The notes beneath the pieces were generated by a model. It did no database searches, was not told the origin of the DNA, and worked only from the letters and a program-made list of their open reading frames with translations. A program made the position numbers and the translations under genes. A DNA stretch of 64,000 nucleotides from Globodera rostochiensis. Its lineage: Eukaryota; Nematoda; Chromadorea; Rhabditida; Heteroderidae. The stretch lies in contig JAEVLN010000007.1 in the NCBI GenBank assembly GCA_018350325.1, forward strand, positions 334,740 to 398,739, in the 5' to 3' direction. Below, piece by piece: positions 12,355 through 21,619 of this stretch. Numbering within the stretch: the first letter of the stretch is position 1; every line of letters starts with the position of its first letter.

Positions 12355-14857
12355 CAGGGTTCGGATTGGGTGAAGACAATTCCCAAGGACACATGTTGAT
12401 TTCCAAGGACATAACAGAAAAATTTGGCGAAATTCAAGGACGATCAAAAATTTGCCCAAACCCAATGGGGTCATTATTGTGTTTTATCCTAGACCGGAGC
12501 CGTTTTAGAAGTTTTAACATTTTTGTTAAGAAAATTGCGAAAAATTTTCGAAAATTCAGCGATTTGCAATATCTCTCACCTCTTACTAACCAATGAGTAC
12601 GGCTCCGGTCTCATGTAAAAAACAAAATTTAACCCCTAAAATTTATTTTGGAGAAAATTTTTGATTGTACTTGGATTTCGTAAAATAGGCTCGTTATGTA
12701 CTTGGAAATCAACATTTTTGTACAGGGCGTAGCATTAACGAGATGGAAACCACCCTGATTTAATATAAAATAAAATGAAAAGTCACACATTACCCAATTA
12801 GCGGATGGCTCTATTACACTTAACAGTGTAACTGATCAAAAATGAGAAGCGACCAAATTCCGACAAATCCAACTTATTCTAATTTGTTTTTATGCGACGA
12901 TTATAAGCTTTTGCCTGATTGTTTAGACGCTTAAAGATGAAACCATTAAAAATTTGTAAAATATTTGAAAAGATCTGTTTCCTGGTTTATTTCAAAAACT
13001 AAAATAAAATAAAGAATTACCAAACCCAAACATTATTTTAAAAGTCGATTTAGGCATTAGAGTATGAAAAGTAATACGATTAAAAAATTCAGCCAACTGA
13101 GGTTTTAAACCTTCTATTTTTGGGCCAATTTTTAAAATTCAGTCAAAATTATTCTGAAAACCATAAGTTTTAATTAAATAAATGTATAAAATTCAAAAAA
13201 TTTCGCTTTTGGCATTGTAGAATTGAATAATGTTGCACTTTTATCATTTATTTTCTTTACTCAATTAAATGTTCATTGCGGTGTTTCGTCGTAATCATTC
13301 AATTTTGTATTGATTTTTCTTTGCTTAATTGCGCTTATTCCAGCTTTGTCAGTCGTTCACGGATTTGGCCTAACTCTTCGGCCACTTTTTTGCGCAAATT
13401 GTTCAGAGTCCATTCAATGCTTTTCAATTGCTCATTTATCAATGGGACCAATTGCTCATTTGTCGTTTGGCGTTTTGCTGGAAGGCGCACAGTTTTCCGG
13501 ACAAACACCTTTACAGTATAAAAAAATGATTTAACAAAATTTAAAATATAAATAATTATAAGGAATTAAAGAGATTTTGCTAAAAACAAAATTTGAAATT
13601 AATCAATATTTTTAATTTATTTTAAAAAAATTCTTCAAAGCAAACTTTACGTAACCTGGTGTGCCCTGAAGACCCGGCATACCTTAAATTAAACGAATCA
13701 AAGTTTAATTTAATTTACTTTTAGACAACCCGCAAGCATAATAAGTATAAAAAATATTAGAATTAATTTTAAATTTATTTAGTTTTGTATCGTTAGGTTT
13801 TAATTTTACCATCAAGACCCGGTTCGCCTTTCATGCCTGGATATCCAGGCATACCCGCCTGCCCAGGAATACCAGAATCACCTGAATTTTGTGAAAATAG
13901 GTTTTTTCGAATCTTTATTAATCTTTTTTATAGAGATTTTTCATAATTTAGATTATTAATTTTTTTTAAAAAAAACCTGGTGGGCCCTGAAGACCCGGCA
14001 AACCTTAAATTAAAACGAATTAAAGTTTAATTTAATTTATAATAAGTGTAAAAATATTTGAATTAATTTTAAATTTATTTAGTTTTGTATCGTTAGGTTT
14101 TAATTTTACCATCAAGACCCGGTTCGCCTTTCATGCCTGTGTATCCAGGAATACACAAACATTGAGCAAAAATTAACAATACAATTGATAGAATTAAATA
14201 CATAATGTCAACAAATACGGCGGACAAAGAATATTACAAAAAAAAATATTTATGTATTTTCTGTTTTTCATCAATGGAACGTAAGGATTGCCCCGTGATT
14301 AAGCGTATATATTCATTACACTGATGGTCAAAGGCCGGCGGACTAATTGGCCAACTGTCAATCCATCGAAATGAACGAATCAATTAATCTTTTGCATTGA
14401 TGAGAGCCTATTTGCAGAAACCAATTTTTGATTTTAAATGTTTGGTAGTCGAGTAAAAAGTTTTTGCAATGAAATATATAAATTATTATTTTAATTTTGC
14501 TACTTCTTTGAAAAATATCTTTTAACAGAATAGGAATATAATTTACATTTAGGAAGCATAATTATTACTACGTATGTACATGTTAAATTATACATAATAG
14601 AATTAAAATTAAAGAAATATTATTGCCGAATCCAAAAAAAGTTTTTTTTGAATAAAGCGCTTCTTAAAATTTATGCATAATTAGCATATTTTTCATGTAA
14701 AAAGTTTATATGTTGCAATTAAATTACAAATATTTGAACTTCCAGCCAACTGCTCATCTTCAAGGACAATCTTGAAAATAGGACATTTTAAATTTTTAAG
14801 ATCGAGTGTCCATTTTCAAGGACTGTCCTTGCCATTCAAGGGCGAATCCGAACCCTG
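12355..14857. mobile_element. hAT-like element (2.5 kb) enclosing a collagen-like gene
   Basis: Left end CAGGGTTCGGATT (12355) is the inverse of the right end AATCCGAACCCTG (ending 14857). Flanking 8-bp direct repeats are TTATATGG (12347-12354) and ATATATGG (14858-14865), 7 of 8 identical. CAGGG termini with an 8-bp target duplication are typical of hAT transposons. Both subterminal regions carry repeated CAAGGACA words. No transposase is visible, so it would be non-autonomous. It is also possible that the two ends belong to separate solo insertions. Confidence 0.6.
13335..14203 (-). CDS. Secreted collagen-like protein with C-terminal coiled coil
   Basis: Five exons: 14203-14110, 14003-13977, 13881-13810, 13682-13651 and 13508-13335; all junctions agree in phase, giving 132 residues. 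Residues 1-18 (MYLILSIVLLIFAQCLC) form a signal peptide. Then come about 13 Gly-X-Y triplets spread over four short exons (GMKGEPGLDG, GLPGLQGPPG, GIPGQAGMPGYPG). The last exon encodes a heptad coiled coil (INEQLKSIEWTLNNLRKKVA, then ELGQIRERLTKLE and stop), a plausible trimerisation segment. Exon 4 has two possible donors 5 bases apart. The gtaaag donor gives the coiled coil. The upstream gttacg donor shifts frame and ends in GVCPENCAPSSKTPNDK, which resembles a nematode collagen C-terminus. Exons 1/2 and 3/4 look like a duplicated pair. The gene lies inside the hAT-like element. Confidence 0.6.
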
Positions 14858-14869
14858 ATATATGGTATT

Positions 14870-15460
14870 ATTAATCAACCAAATCTTTTTATTGTATTTG
14901 AAAACTTTTAACTTCTTATTTATTCACATTGTGAAACTAATAAGATTAAAAAATAGTTAATTTAGAAATTTTGATTATTTGTTAAATAAATCTTTGTTTG
15001 ATAGGAAAGACGGTGTCAATCAAAGAATAGGCAAAGGCTTCGGTTTTAAGCTTCTATGTATTATTATTATGGACAAAATTTTTAGAAATTTCTAGCTGCT
15101 GTATCGACAAAGAATAGTCAAATTCTCTTGTTTATTGCACGTAATACATTAGGTTACAAGAATTTAACCACTGAGCTATACGAGCATTGGATCGAAAACC
15201 CTGTGCAAAAGATATTAAATTAAGATTTTAATGATTTGTCATTATGTATTTTTCAAATCTCTCAAACTCAGAATTCTGTAATAAATTCTCACCAAAACTG
15301 CAATCTTTAGGGGCTGCATTTTACCCAAAGCTAGAAACTACTGAAGTTTGTTTTGGTTAAATTTAAATACTTAAATATAACAACTTTATGAGAAAGAAAA
15401 TTTAATTTCTTTTATTGTACAATAAGTGTAGTTGTCCAAAAAGTAATTTGGTGTGCACGT
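14870..15460. other. Non-coding interval with a tRNA-like fragment
   Basis: AT-rich. Around 15150-15215 on the minus strand there is a B-box-like GGTTTTCGATCC followed by GCTCGTATAGCTCAGTGG, the 5' half of a tRNA, so the halves are in swapped order. Nothing else seen. Confidence 0.4.
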
Positions 15461-15467
15461 AAGCATG

Positions 15468-15541
15468 GGCACTTTGGTGTAGTTGGTTATCACGTCTGCT
15501 TCACACGCAGAAGGTCGGCGGTTCGAGTCCGCCAAGTGTCA
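15468..15541 (+). tRNA. tRNA-Val (anticodon CAC)
   Basis: Seventy-four bases fold as a full cloverleaf. The acceptor GGCACTT pairs with AAGTGTC (one G-U), with discriminator A. The D arm is GTGTAGTTGGTTATCAC. The anticodon arm is TCTGC-TTCACAC-GCAGA with anticodon CAC, and the T arm is GGCGG-TTCGAGT-CCGCC. The D and anticodon arms match the eukaryotic tRNA-Val(CAC) pattern closely. It stands alone between a hAT-like element and a tandem duplication. A T-run downstream (ttttgttc) could serve as a Pol III terminator. Confidence 0.9.
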
Positions 15542-15996
15542 ACAACATTTTTGTTCTATTAAATTTCATTTTTACAATGACTATTGATTATTGTTATTTT
15601 TTAACTAAAAATTTAAAAAAAAATTAAAATATTAAAATCGAGTTTGTAGAATCCGTATCTGGTATCCATTTCGACCAATCCGAACCCTTCTTTTTTCGCA
15701 TTTTACCATTTTAATCGTCAGAAATGTCGCTGAATTTAATGAAATTTTTCAACATCTGTGAATTTAAGCCACCAAACTGATATTATTTGTTTTGCACAAT
15801 GCAAATCAAAAAAAAATTCAATGGGAAAAATAAGAAAAAATGAAATTCTTTGATTTGGGTACGTGATTCGAAATCGGTGGAAATGGTAGTTAGATTTGGA
15901 TTCTACAAAAACGAAACCACTAGAAACACCTTTTTATCGGCTTTGAAAACAAAACCTTTTTTTTTGTTGCCTCATAACCGAAAAACCAAAATTATT

Positions 15997-16091
15997 ACCG
16001 TATATACTCTTGTAATCCCTCATGGGGGATTATTTTCAACCTGAGGATGGAGGATTATTAGAGGTCTGGGGATTACAGGAGTATATACGGT
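15997..16091. mobile_element. MITE family ACCGTATATACT, short copy
   Basis: The ends ACCGTATATACTCTTGTAAT and its inverse ATTACAGGAGTATATACGGT enclose about 55 bp with GGGGGATTATT words. The same ends and internal 'ggattattagagg' repeats occur at 32680-33288, and a degraded copy is near 26841-26950. Confidence 0.7.
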
Positions 16092-16435
16092 ATACCTTTT
16101 TACACAAAAAAACGTCGGATTCCGGAAATTAATAAAACCAAATGTTCCAAAATTAAAAAGCCTTTAATTTATGCATCAAAATAAAAACGGACCAGAAATA
16201 GACACAATAAAAGGCACAATAAGGACCCTGAACTGTGTGTTTAAAATCCCCAAAGGATTAAACGGAATTTTGAAAATAAAAGCACCCAAAAATGCATCTT
16301 TTTACGCTTCATCGCAATCATTCCAATCAATCATCAGCATAAATAGGCAAGTGTCCACAAGTCCATCGTCCTATTCAAATCCTATTGGGCCAGTGGTTAG
16401 TGCCTGTTACGTGAAATTATTTAATTCGTTTTATA

Positions 16436-16567
16436 TTAGTGGCCACAAAAGAATAAAAACCAACCAGCACCCAAATCCTTTTCTTTGCCTCCATCACCGC
16501 CACAGCCGGAACACAAAGCTACAGCCAAAACGAGAAGAAAAAAGAATTGGATTAAAAAAAATTGCAT
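16436..16567 (-). CDS. Small secreted-peptide family member 1 (first exon / 43-aa ORF)
   Basis: ATG at 16567 opens MQFFLIQFFFLLVLAVALC, a textbook signal peptide. It is followed by SGCGGDGGKEKDLGAGWFLF and runs to TAA at 16436. The GGTG near the end aligns with the intron donor inferred for member 3, so the mature protein may continue in another exon (a possible acceptor, cgtaacag, lies near 16410). The coding start and about 270 bp upstream, including GCCCTTAAATGGGAATAT, are shared with members 2, 3 and 4. The eight-T run after codon 2 varies in length between copies. Function unknown; a secreted gland product or effector-like peptide is only an inference. Confidence 0.5.
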   Translation of the reverse strand: MQFFLIQFFFLLVLAVALCSGCGGDGGKEKDLGAGWFLFFCGH

Positions 16568-17672
16568 TTTCCCTAAAATATTGTCAATTTTTGGGGCTTT
16601 CGACTTTTTCGAATTAATTTAATAAATTATTTAAATGCAAAAAGATATTTTAAACATATTCACAAACAATAGCGGCATATGATTTAATTAATGGAGGCAA
16701 TTCAATTCGAATTGTTTTAATGTGAAAATATTTGCCAATTTCAGCCCTTAAATGGGAATATTTCTGCCCTTTTGCACATGTCCATATTTCCCCAAACATA
16801 TGACAAGAATAAAATTGAAACAAAGAAAATGTGCACTTATTCATGCGCCAAAGATTTATCTGAAAAATCCATTAAGGTATATATTATTATACGTTTATGT
16901 TTTAAATAAAATTGTATTATAATGTACAGTCTGAAGAACTCAGAAGCTTAAAATAGGCCTAAAAAAGGCTACTAACAGAGCCGTAGCCAGAAAAACTTTT
17001 CGAGGGGGGGGGGAGGGAAGGGGAAAGCAAGCCAAAAAAAGCCGTTTCTTAGGTGTGCATCTTTAGAATTGGGTTTGCTTTGGTTTGTGGAGAGTATGGG
17101 AAAAGCAAAGTTTTCAGACGGGAGAAGTCCCTGCCGGGAAGATTTTAAGATTTTAACGAAAATTGTTAAGAAAATGTACCAAAAATTAAGATTTGTAAAT
17201 CAAAAGGGTCCCCCTATGGAACCGGTTTCGGTTTTCGATTAACCGGGTGCCAGCCAAAAACCAAAACCGAAAAACGAGGGTCGCAAACCGGTCTAACCGA
17301 AAACCGGGACCCCCGGTTTAAAACCGACCGCCAACAACCCTATTTTTTTATAATGAAAAGTTAAAGATTCAAAAATTAAAATTTCGGGTTTGTAGAATCC
17401 GAATCCGGTTTCCATTTCGACAATACGAACCCCGAACCCGAATGAACAATTTAAAAAGTTTTTTTTTCGCATTTTACCATTTTAGTCGTCAAAATGTCGC
17501 CGAATTTAATGAAATTTTGCAACATCGTAGAATTTATGCCACCAAACTGATATCATTTGTTTGCACAATGCAAATCAAAAATAAAATTCAATGGGAAAAT
17601 AAGAAAAAAAAAATTGTTGAAATTCTTTGATTTGGGTACGGCATTCGAAATTGGTGGAAATGGTAGTTAGAT

Positions 17673-17990
17673 TTGGATTCTACAACAACGAAACCCCTAG
17701 AGATAAATGAGCACTATGGGTACAATAAATGGCCGCCATGCCATATTTCTGAAAATTGTTCCATTGAGCTTCAAAAAGCATACCCAGTAATCGATGCATC
17801 CATTTTAGAGACTTCCAGGAAGGTGCAGGAAGTAAATAAAACCGCACGCCCTTTTGTGGGGGAGAAGCTTTGCCAGCGGTCTTTCAGGGAGATACTGGAA
17901 CATTTATCCTTAAACTTCACAAATTTGCCCATATATAAAAAAAGGGTTTTCAAAAATGGCCCACCCATAAGGGTTTTGTTGGCTTTTTAA
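17673..17990 (+). CDS. Hypothetical 105-aa ORF in duplicated repeat
   Basis: The ORF reads HYGYNKWPPCHISENCSIEL, then RSFREILEHLSLNFTNLPIY and stop. It has no signal peptide and no family that I recognise. Its 3' end (ttcaaaaatggcccaccc) recurs at 19085-19110, and its 5' part lies in sequence duplicated from 15640-15960. It could be an exon fragment carried by the duplication or a chance ORF. Confidence 0.25.
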   Translation: MDSTTTKPLEINEHYGYNKWPPCHISENCSIELQKAYPVIDASILETSRKVQEVNKTARPFVGEKLCQRSFREILEHLSLNFTNLPIYKKRVFKNGPPIRVLLAF

Positions 17991-18386
17991 AAAATTTGAA
18001 TCTGTGGGCGCATAATCGAAAAGTACCGAAGAGCATTTGACGACGGGTCATAAAGTTTAAAAATGATCACTTTGATCAATTTTATGTTTACCAAATGTTT
18101 CAAAAATTAAAAAGCCTTTAATTTATGTATCAAAATAAAAAAGGACCAAAAATAGACACATAAAAGGCACAATAAGGACCTTGAACTGTGTGTTTAAAAT
18201 CCCCAAAGGATTGAAACGGAATTTTGAAAATCAAAGCACCCAAAAAATGCATCTTTTTACGCTTCATCGCAATCATTCCAATCAATCAGCAGCATAAATA
18301 GGCAATTGTCCACACGCCCATCGTCTTATTCAAAACTTAGGGGCGGAAGCCGCCTTCTGAACATAAAATTATTTAATTAATTTTAT

Positions 18387-18521
18387 TTAATAGTGGCCAC
18401 AAAACGAACCACCACACTGCGACTTTTCATTCTTTCTAACACCATCACCGTCACCGCAGCCGGAACACAACGCCACAATCAAAACGAGAAGAATAAAGAG
18501 TTGGTTAAAAAAAAATTGCAT
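18387..18521 (-). CDS. Small secreted-peptide family member 2 (44-aa ORF)
   Basis: ATG at 18521 gives the signal peptide MQFFFNQLFILLVLIVALC. SGCGDGDGVRKNEKSQCGG follows, and the frame ends SFCGHY then TAA. Compared with member 1 the N-terminus is conserved while the mature part differs by insertions and substitutions. The stop falls where member 3 has intron sequence, so a second exon is possible. The upstream block (18600-18830) is nearly identical to that of member 1 and is shared with the plus-strand members near 27600-32000. Confidence 0.5.
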   Translation of the reverse strand: MQFFFNQLFILLVLIVALCSGCGDGDGVRKNEKSQCGGSFCGHY

Positions 18522-19534
18522 TTTTCCTAAAATATTGGCAATTTTTGGGGCTTTCGACTTTTTCGAATTAATAAAACTAATGAATTATTTAAAAACAAAA
18601 AGATATTTAAACTAATGAATGAATATATTCACAAACAATGGCATATTTAATAGAGGGAATTCAATTGAATTGTTTTAATGTGAAAATAGTTGCCAATTTC
18701 AGCCCTTAAATGGGAATATTTCTGCCCTATTGCACATGTCCATATTCCCTAGACATATGACAAGAATAAAAATGGAAACAAAGAAAATGTGCACTTATTC
18801 ATGCGCCAAAGATTTATCTGAAAAATCGAAAATCGTAAAATCCATTAATGTATATATTATTATTATACGTTTACGTTTTAAATAAAATTGTATTATAATG
18901 TACACTCTGAAGAATTTCCTTTTTTCAAAATGTATAAACAAAATCATTTGTCTGACGCAAATACGGATTTCGATAACTTAAAAAGTAAAAAATGGAGACA
19001 CTAATTTTGGCGTTAATATTAACCATAAAATTATTCAATTAATTTAGACGCCATAAATTTGCCCATAAATAAAAAAAGAGTTTTCAAAAATGGACCACCC
19101 AAAATGTTTTTGTTGGCTTTTAAAAAAAATTTGAATCTGTTAGCGCATAACCGAAAAGTACCGAAGAGCATTTGACGACGGGTCATAAAGTTTAAAAATG
19201 ATCACTTTGATCAATTTTATGTTTAATTCAATCAATTTCTGGTGGAGCCTTGAAGAACGAGAATTGTAATTAATTATGTTTCATGTAAATTTTAAATTTA
19301 TTAAAGAATTTTAAATTTTTTGCCCGGCCAAAATAAAACGTTTTCAATTACCATATTCTCTATTAATCATCCAAAAAGTCCGTCCATTCATTCAATCACC
19401 AAAAGTAATACAAAGAATTTGCGTCAGCCAATGATTTTATCATTTACTTCCATCAGAAATGGTCGAATATAATTTTCAAATAATTAAAATAAATATTTAT
19501 ATTTAAGATATTTTTAGGTTGTTAAATAAAATAA

Positions 19535-21470
19535 ATGCGATTTCTTTTTATTTTTGTGATTTTTATCAATTGCCCGCCGTTGAACGACCAACACGCTACA
19601 AAATCGTAATCTTTAAAATATTTTATTTTTTTTTTTAATATTTTTAGAATTCTTTTGACGGATGGCCATAATGGGAAAAAAATTATCCCATTTTACGCCG
19701 TGGCCCAATGCTCGGCGTTAAACTGGAACGGGAAAAGTCCAAAAACCTTCGGACTCGCATTTCGTCTTCCTCGAAACGGAGCGGGCCGTTGTGACGACGG
19801 GTCATAAAGAATTTCTAAAAAATGAGCACTCTGATCAGGATTTGAAAAGCCTGATCAGATTTAATTCAATCAATATTTTGTGATTTAATCATTTGAATTT
19901 TAGCATTTTGATTTGCTATCCGAAAACACTTACGCGCAATTATTTCACCGGAATTGGTTCGGCCTCATTTTGGTCGCGCTCCTTCAAAGTGAAACGGACT
20001 TTTCAAGTTGTCAACGAAAAGGCGCCGTTTTTAATTAATTTAAAAAAATATATAATATTTATTTTATTATAATTTTGTTTTTTTTAGAATAACACCGTTT
20101 CACAAAAATGCGAAGCGTTTTTGGAGAAAAATGGTATAACAAACGGAAAACATTGGCGTGGTATTTACGTGTACACAAAATCCCTAAATGATAGAAAAAC
20201 GAATCCAACTCGCCAAATAATTCTGGAGACCTCACTAACACCGCGCGTGTTTGTTAAAAAATAAAAATTAATTACAAATTTAATGTTTTTATTTAAATAA
20301 TGGTTCAATTATTTTAATTATTCAAGAATATTCAGGTACAACTTTGGAAGTAATACACGTCAATTGGCCATCCACTTCGGACTTCGAGGTAACCGGTACA
20401 CAACGGTCACTAATGAAGGTAATTTTAATTGTTTTTATTTTGAATTTTTAAAATTTTAGGTAAACCTTACTTGACGGACGAGTTCAATCGGAACAATTTA
20501 ATTGTTTTATTTTTAATTTTTAAAATTTTAGGTAAAGCTTACTTGACGGACGAGTTCAATCGGAACAATTTAATTGTTTTATTTTTAATTTTTAAAATTT
20601 TAGGTAAACCTTACTTGACGGACGAGTTCAATCGGAACAATCCGTACAGCAAACACCTGTCGAAGGGTGCCTTTTTGGAAGAGTACACCGGACTTTGGCT
20701 GTTGGGCATGGACATGCTGCCGTCGATGGACATGAACAATGTGACAGTGTTCATTGAACGCAGCTGCAGCTGCACCATGGAAGCATGGGTATGAAATAAA
20801 ATGAATTTAAACCAGGGTTCGTATCGAAAATTTTCAAAAATAAGGATATCAAGGGCAAAAAATAAGATTTTGAGGTTCCGTAATAAGGACATTTTACAAA
20901 ATGTTCAAAAATGCAGTAAAATCTTTATTTTTGTGCATGAAATGTACTTTTTTAATCATATTTCTCTCCACCAACAATTTTCCTCAACAATTCGGGGGTT
21001 GGAAATTGCTCCCATGGATTTTCGAAAATTTTACCGATTTTCAAAAATGGATTTATTTTTGCTCTGCTTTAGTAGGGGGGGGGGGGGGTCGGCGGTGCCG
21101 ATGCCGCCGAGAATGACTCAATTTGTAATGAAAATTGTTCCAATTTGTTTTGAAATTTTCTAATTTTGAAATTTGGATCAAAATTTATGAAAATCCTCAC
21201 AAAATTTGAAAAATAAGAACAAAATAAGGACGAAGGCTTGAAATAAAGACAAATCTTACAAATAAGGACATTTTTAATTTATAAGATTGGCACCCCTCAA
21301 ATAAGGACAAATCTTATAAATAAGGACAGATACGATCTCTGATTTAAATATTTTTTGTCTTTTTTGCTCTTAAAGTTTACCTATCCGACGGATTCAATTT
21401 TCCCTATGAACTTGTCAAAAATGTGCAAAAGAAACGTAACGCCAGAGGAATATGAAAGGCAAACATTTAA
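19535..21470 (+). CDS. Secreted galectin-like protein, copy C (N-terminal half)
   Basis: ATG at 19535 starts MRFLFIFVIFINCPPLND, a signal peptide matching the first exon of copy D. Exon 1 ends at 19605. Exon 2 (from about 19648) gives ILLTDGHNGKKIIPFYAVAQ and ends GRCDDG. The next exon (about 19905-20030) gives ILICYPKTLTRNYFTGIGSA. Later blocks are GITNGKHWRGIYVYTKS (20075-20250), an exon near 20340, and GKPYLTDEFNRNN through SCSCTMEAW (20604-20789). The exon at about 21375 begins FTYPTDSIFPM, as in D. The block at 20075-20250 has a 1-base deletion relative to D. After FTYPTDSIFPM the sequence departs from D and joins in phase with a GT11 exon at 21620 (see findings). Whether C is a functional gene, a fusion or a relic is open. 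Confidence 0.5.
20459..20640 (+). repeat. 72-bp tandem triplication of a 3' splice site plus exon start
   Basis: Three units begin at 20460, 20532 and 20604. Each consists of GGTAAACCTTACTTGACGG and its continuation to CGGAACAA, followed (in the first two) by a duplicated intron tail ending AAAATTTTAG. Because 72 is 24 codons, all three acceptors keep the same frame and the region reads open throughout. Confidence 0.9.
20813..21341. mobile_element. hAT-like MITE in an intron of copy C
   Basis: Ends CAGGGTTCGTATC (left) and GATACGATCTCTG (right) are inverse of each other with one or two changes. Flanking 8-bp repeats are ATTTAAAC (20805-20812) and ATTTAAAT (21342-21349). Repeated 'ataaggaca' words fill both subterminal regions. 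A G tract lies at about 21076-21087. The ends resemble those of the 12355-14857 element. Confidence 0.7.
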
Positions 21471-21619
21471 TTTATACATATTCGGGTTATTTTCCCCGTC
21501 CCCGACGCCCCCGATATTTTGGGTTCACCCCGACATTCATTTTATATATAATTTATAAATTTAAATTTAAAAATATTTGTTTAGTCACGAATAAATTATT
21601 ATTATTATTTAAATTGCAG

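Larger units (their letters stand above)
15640..18960. repeat. Two-unit tandem duplication carrying peptide genes
   Basis: Unit 1 (about 15640-16920) and unit 2 (about 17380-18920) share, in order, a GTTTGTAGAATCCG block, an 'aaattaaaaagcctttaattta' block, the peptide gene on the minus strand, its upstream block with AGCCCTTAAATGGGAATAT, and a 'gtatatattattatacgttta' tail. A further partial copy follows at 19040-19210. Unit 1 also has a MITE insertion at 15997-16091. Confidence 0.7.

Noticed and set aside
16171..16617. 148-codon plus-strand frame
   Set aside because: It lies antisense to the secreted-peptide gene whose copies elsewhere conserve the minus-strand frame; no domain.
21083..21116. 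Gly-rich GGGGRRCRCRRE peptide as an RGG motif
   Set aside because: Product of a G tract and the dispersed GC hairpin inside a hAT-like MITE.
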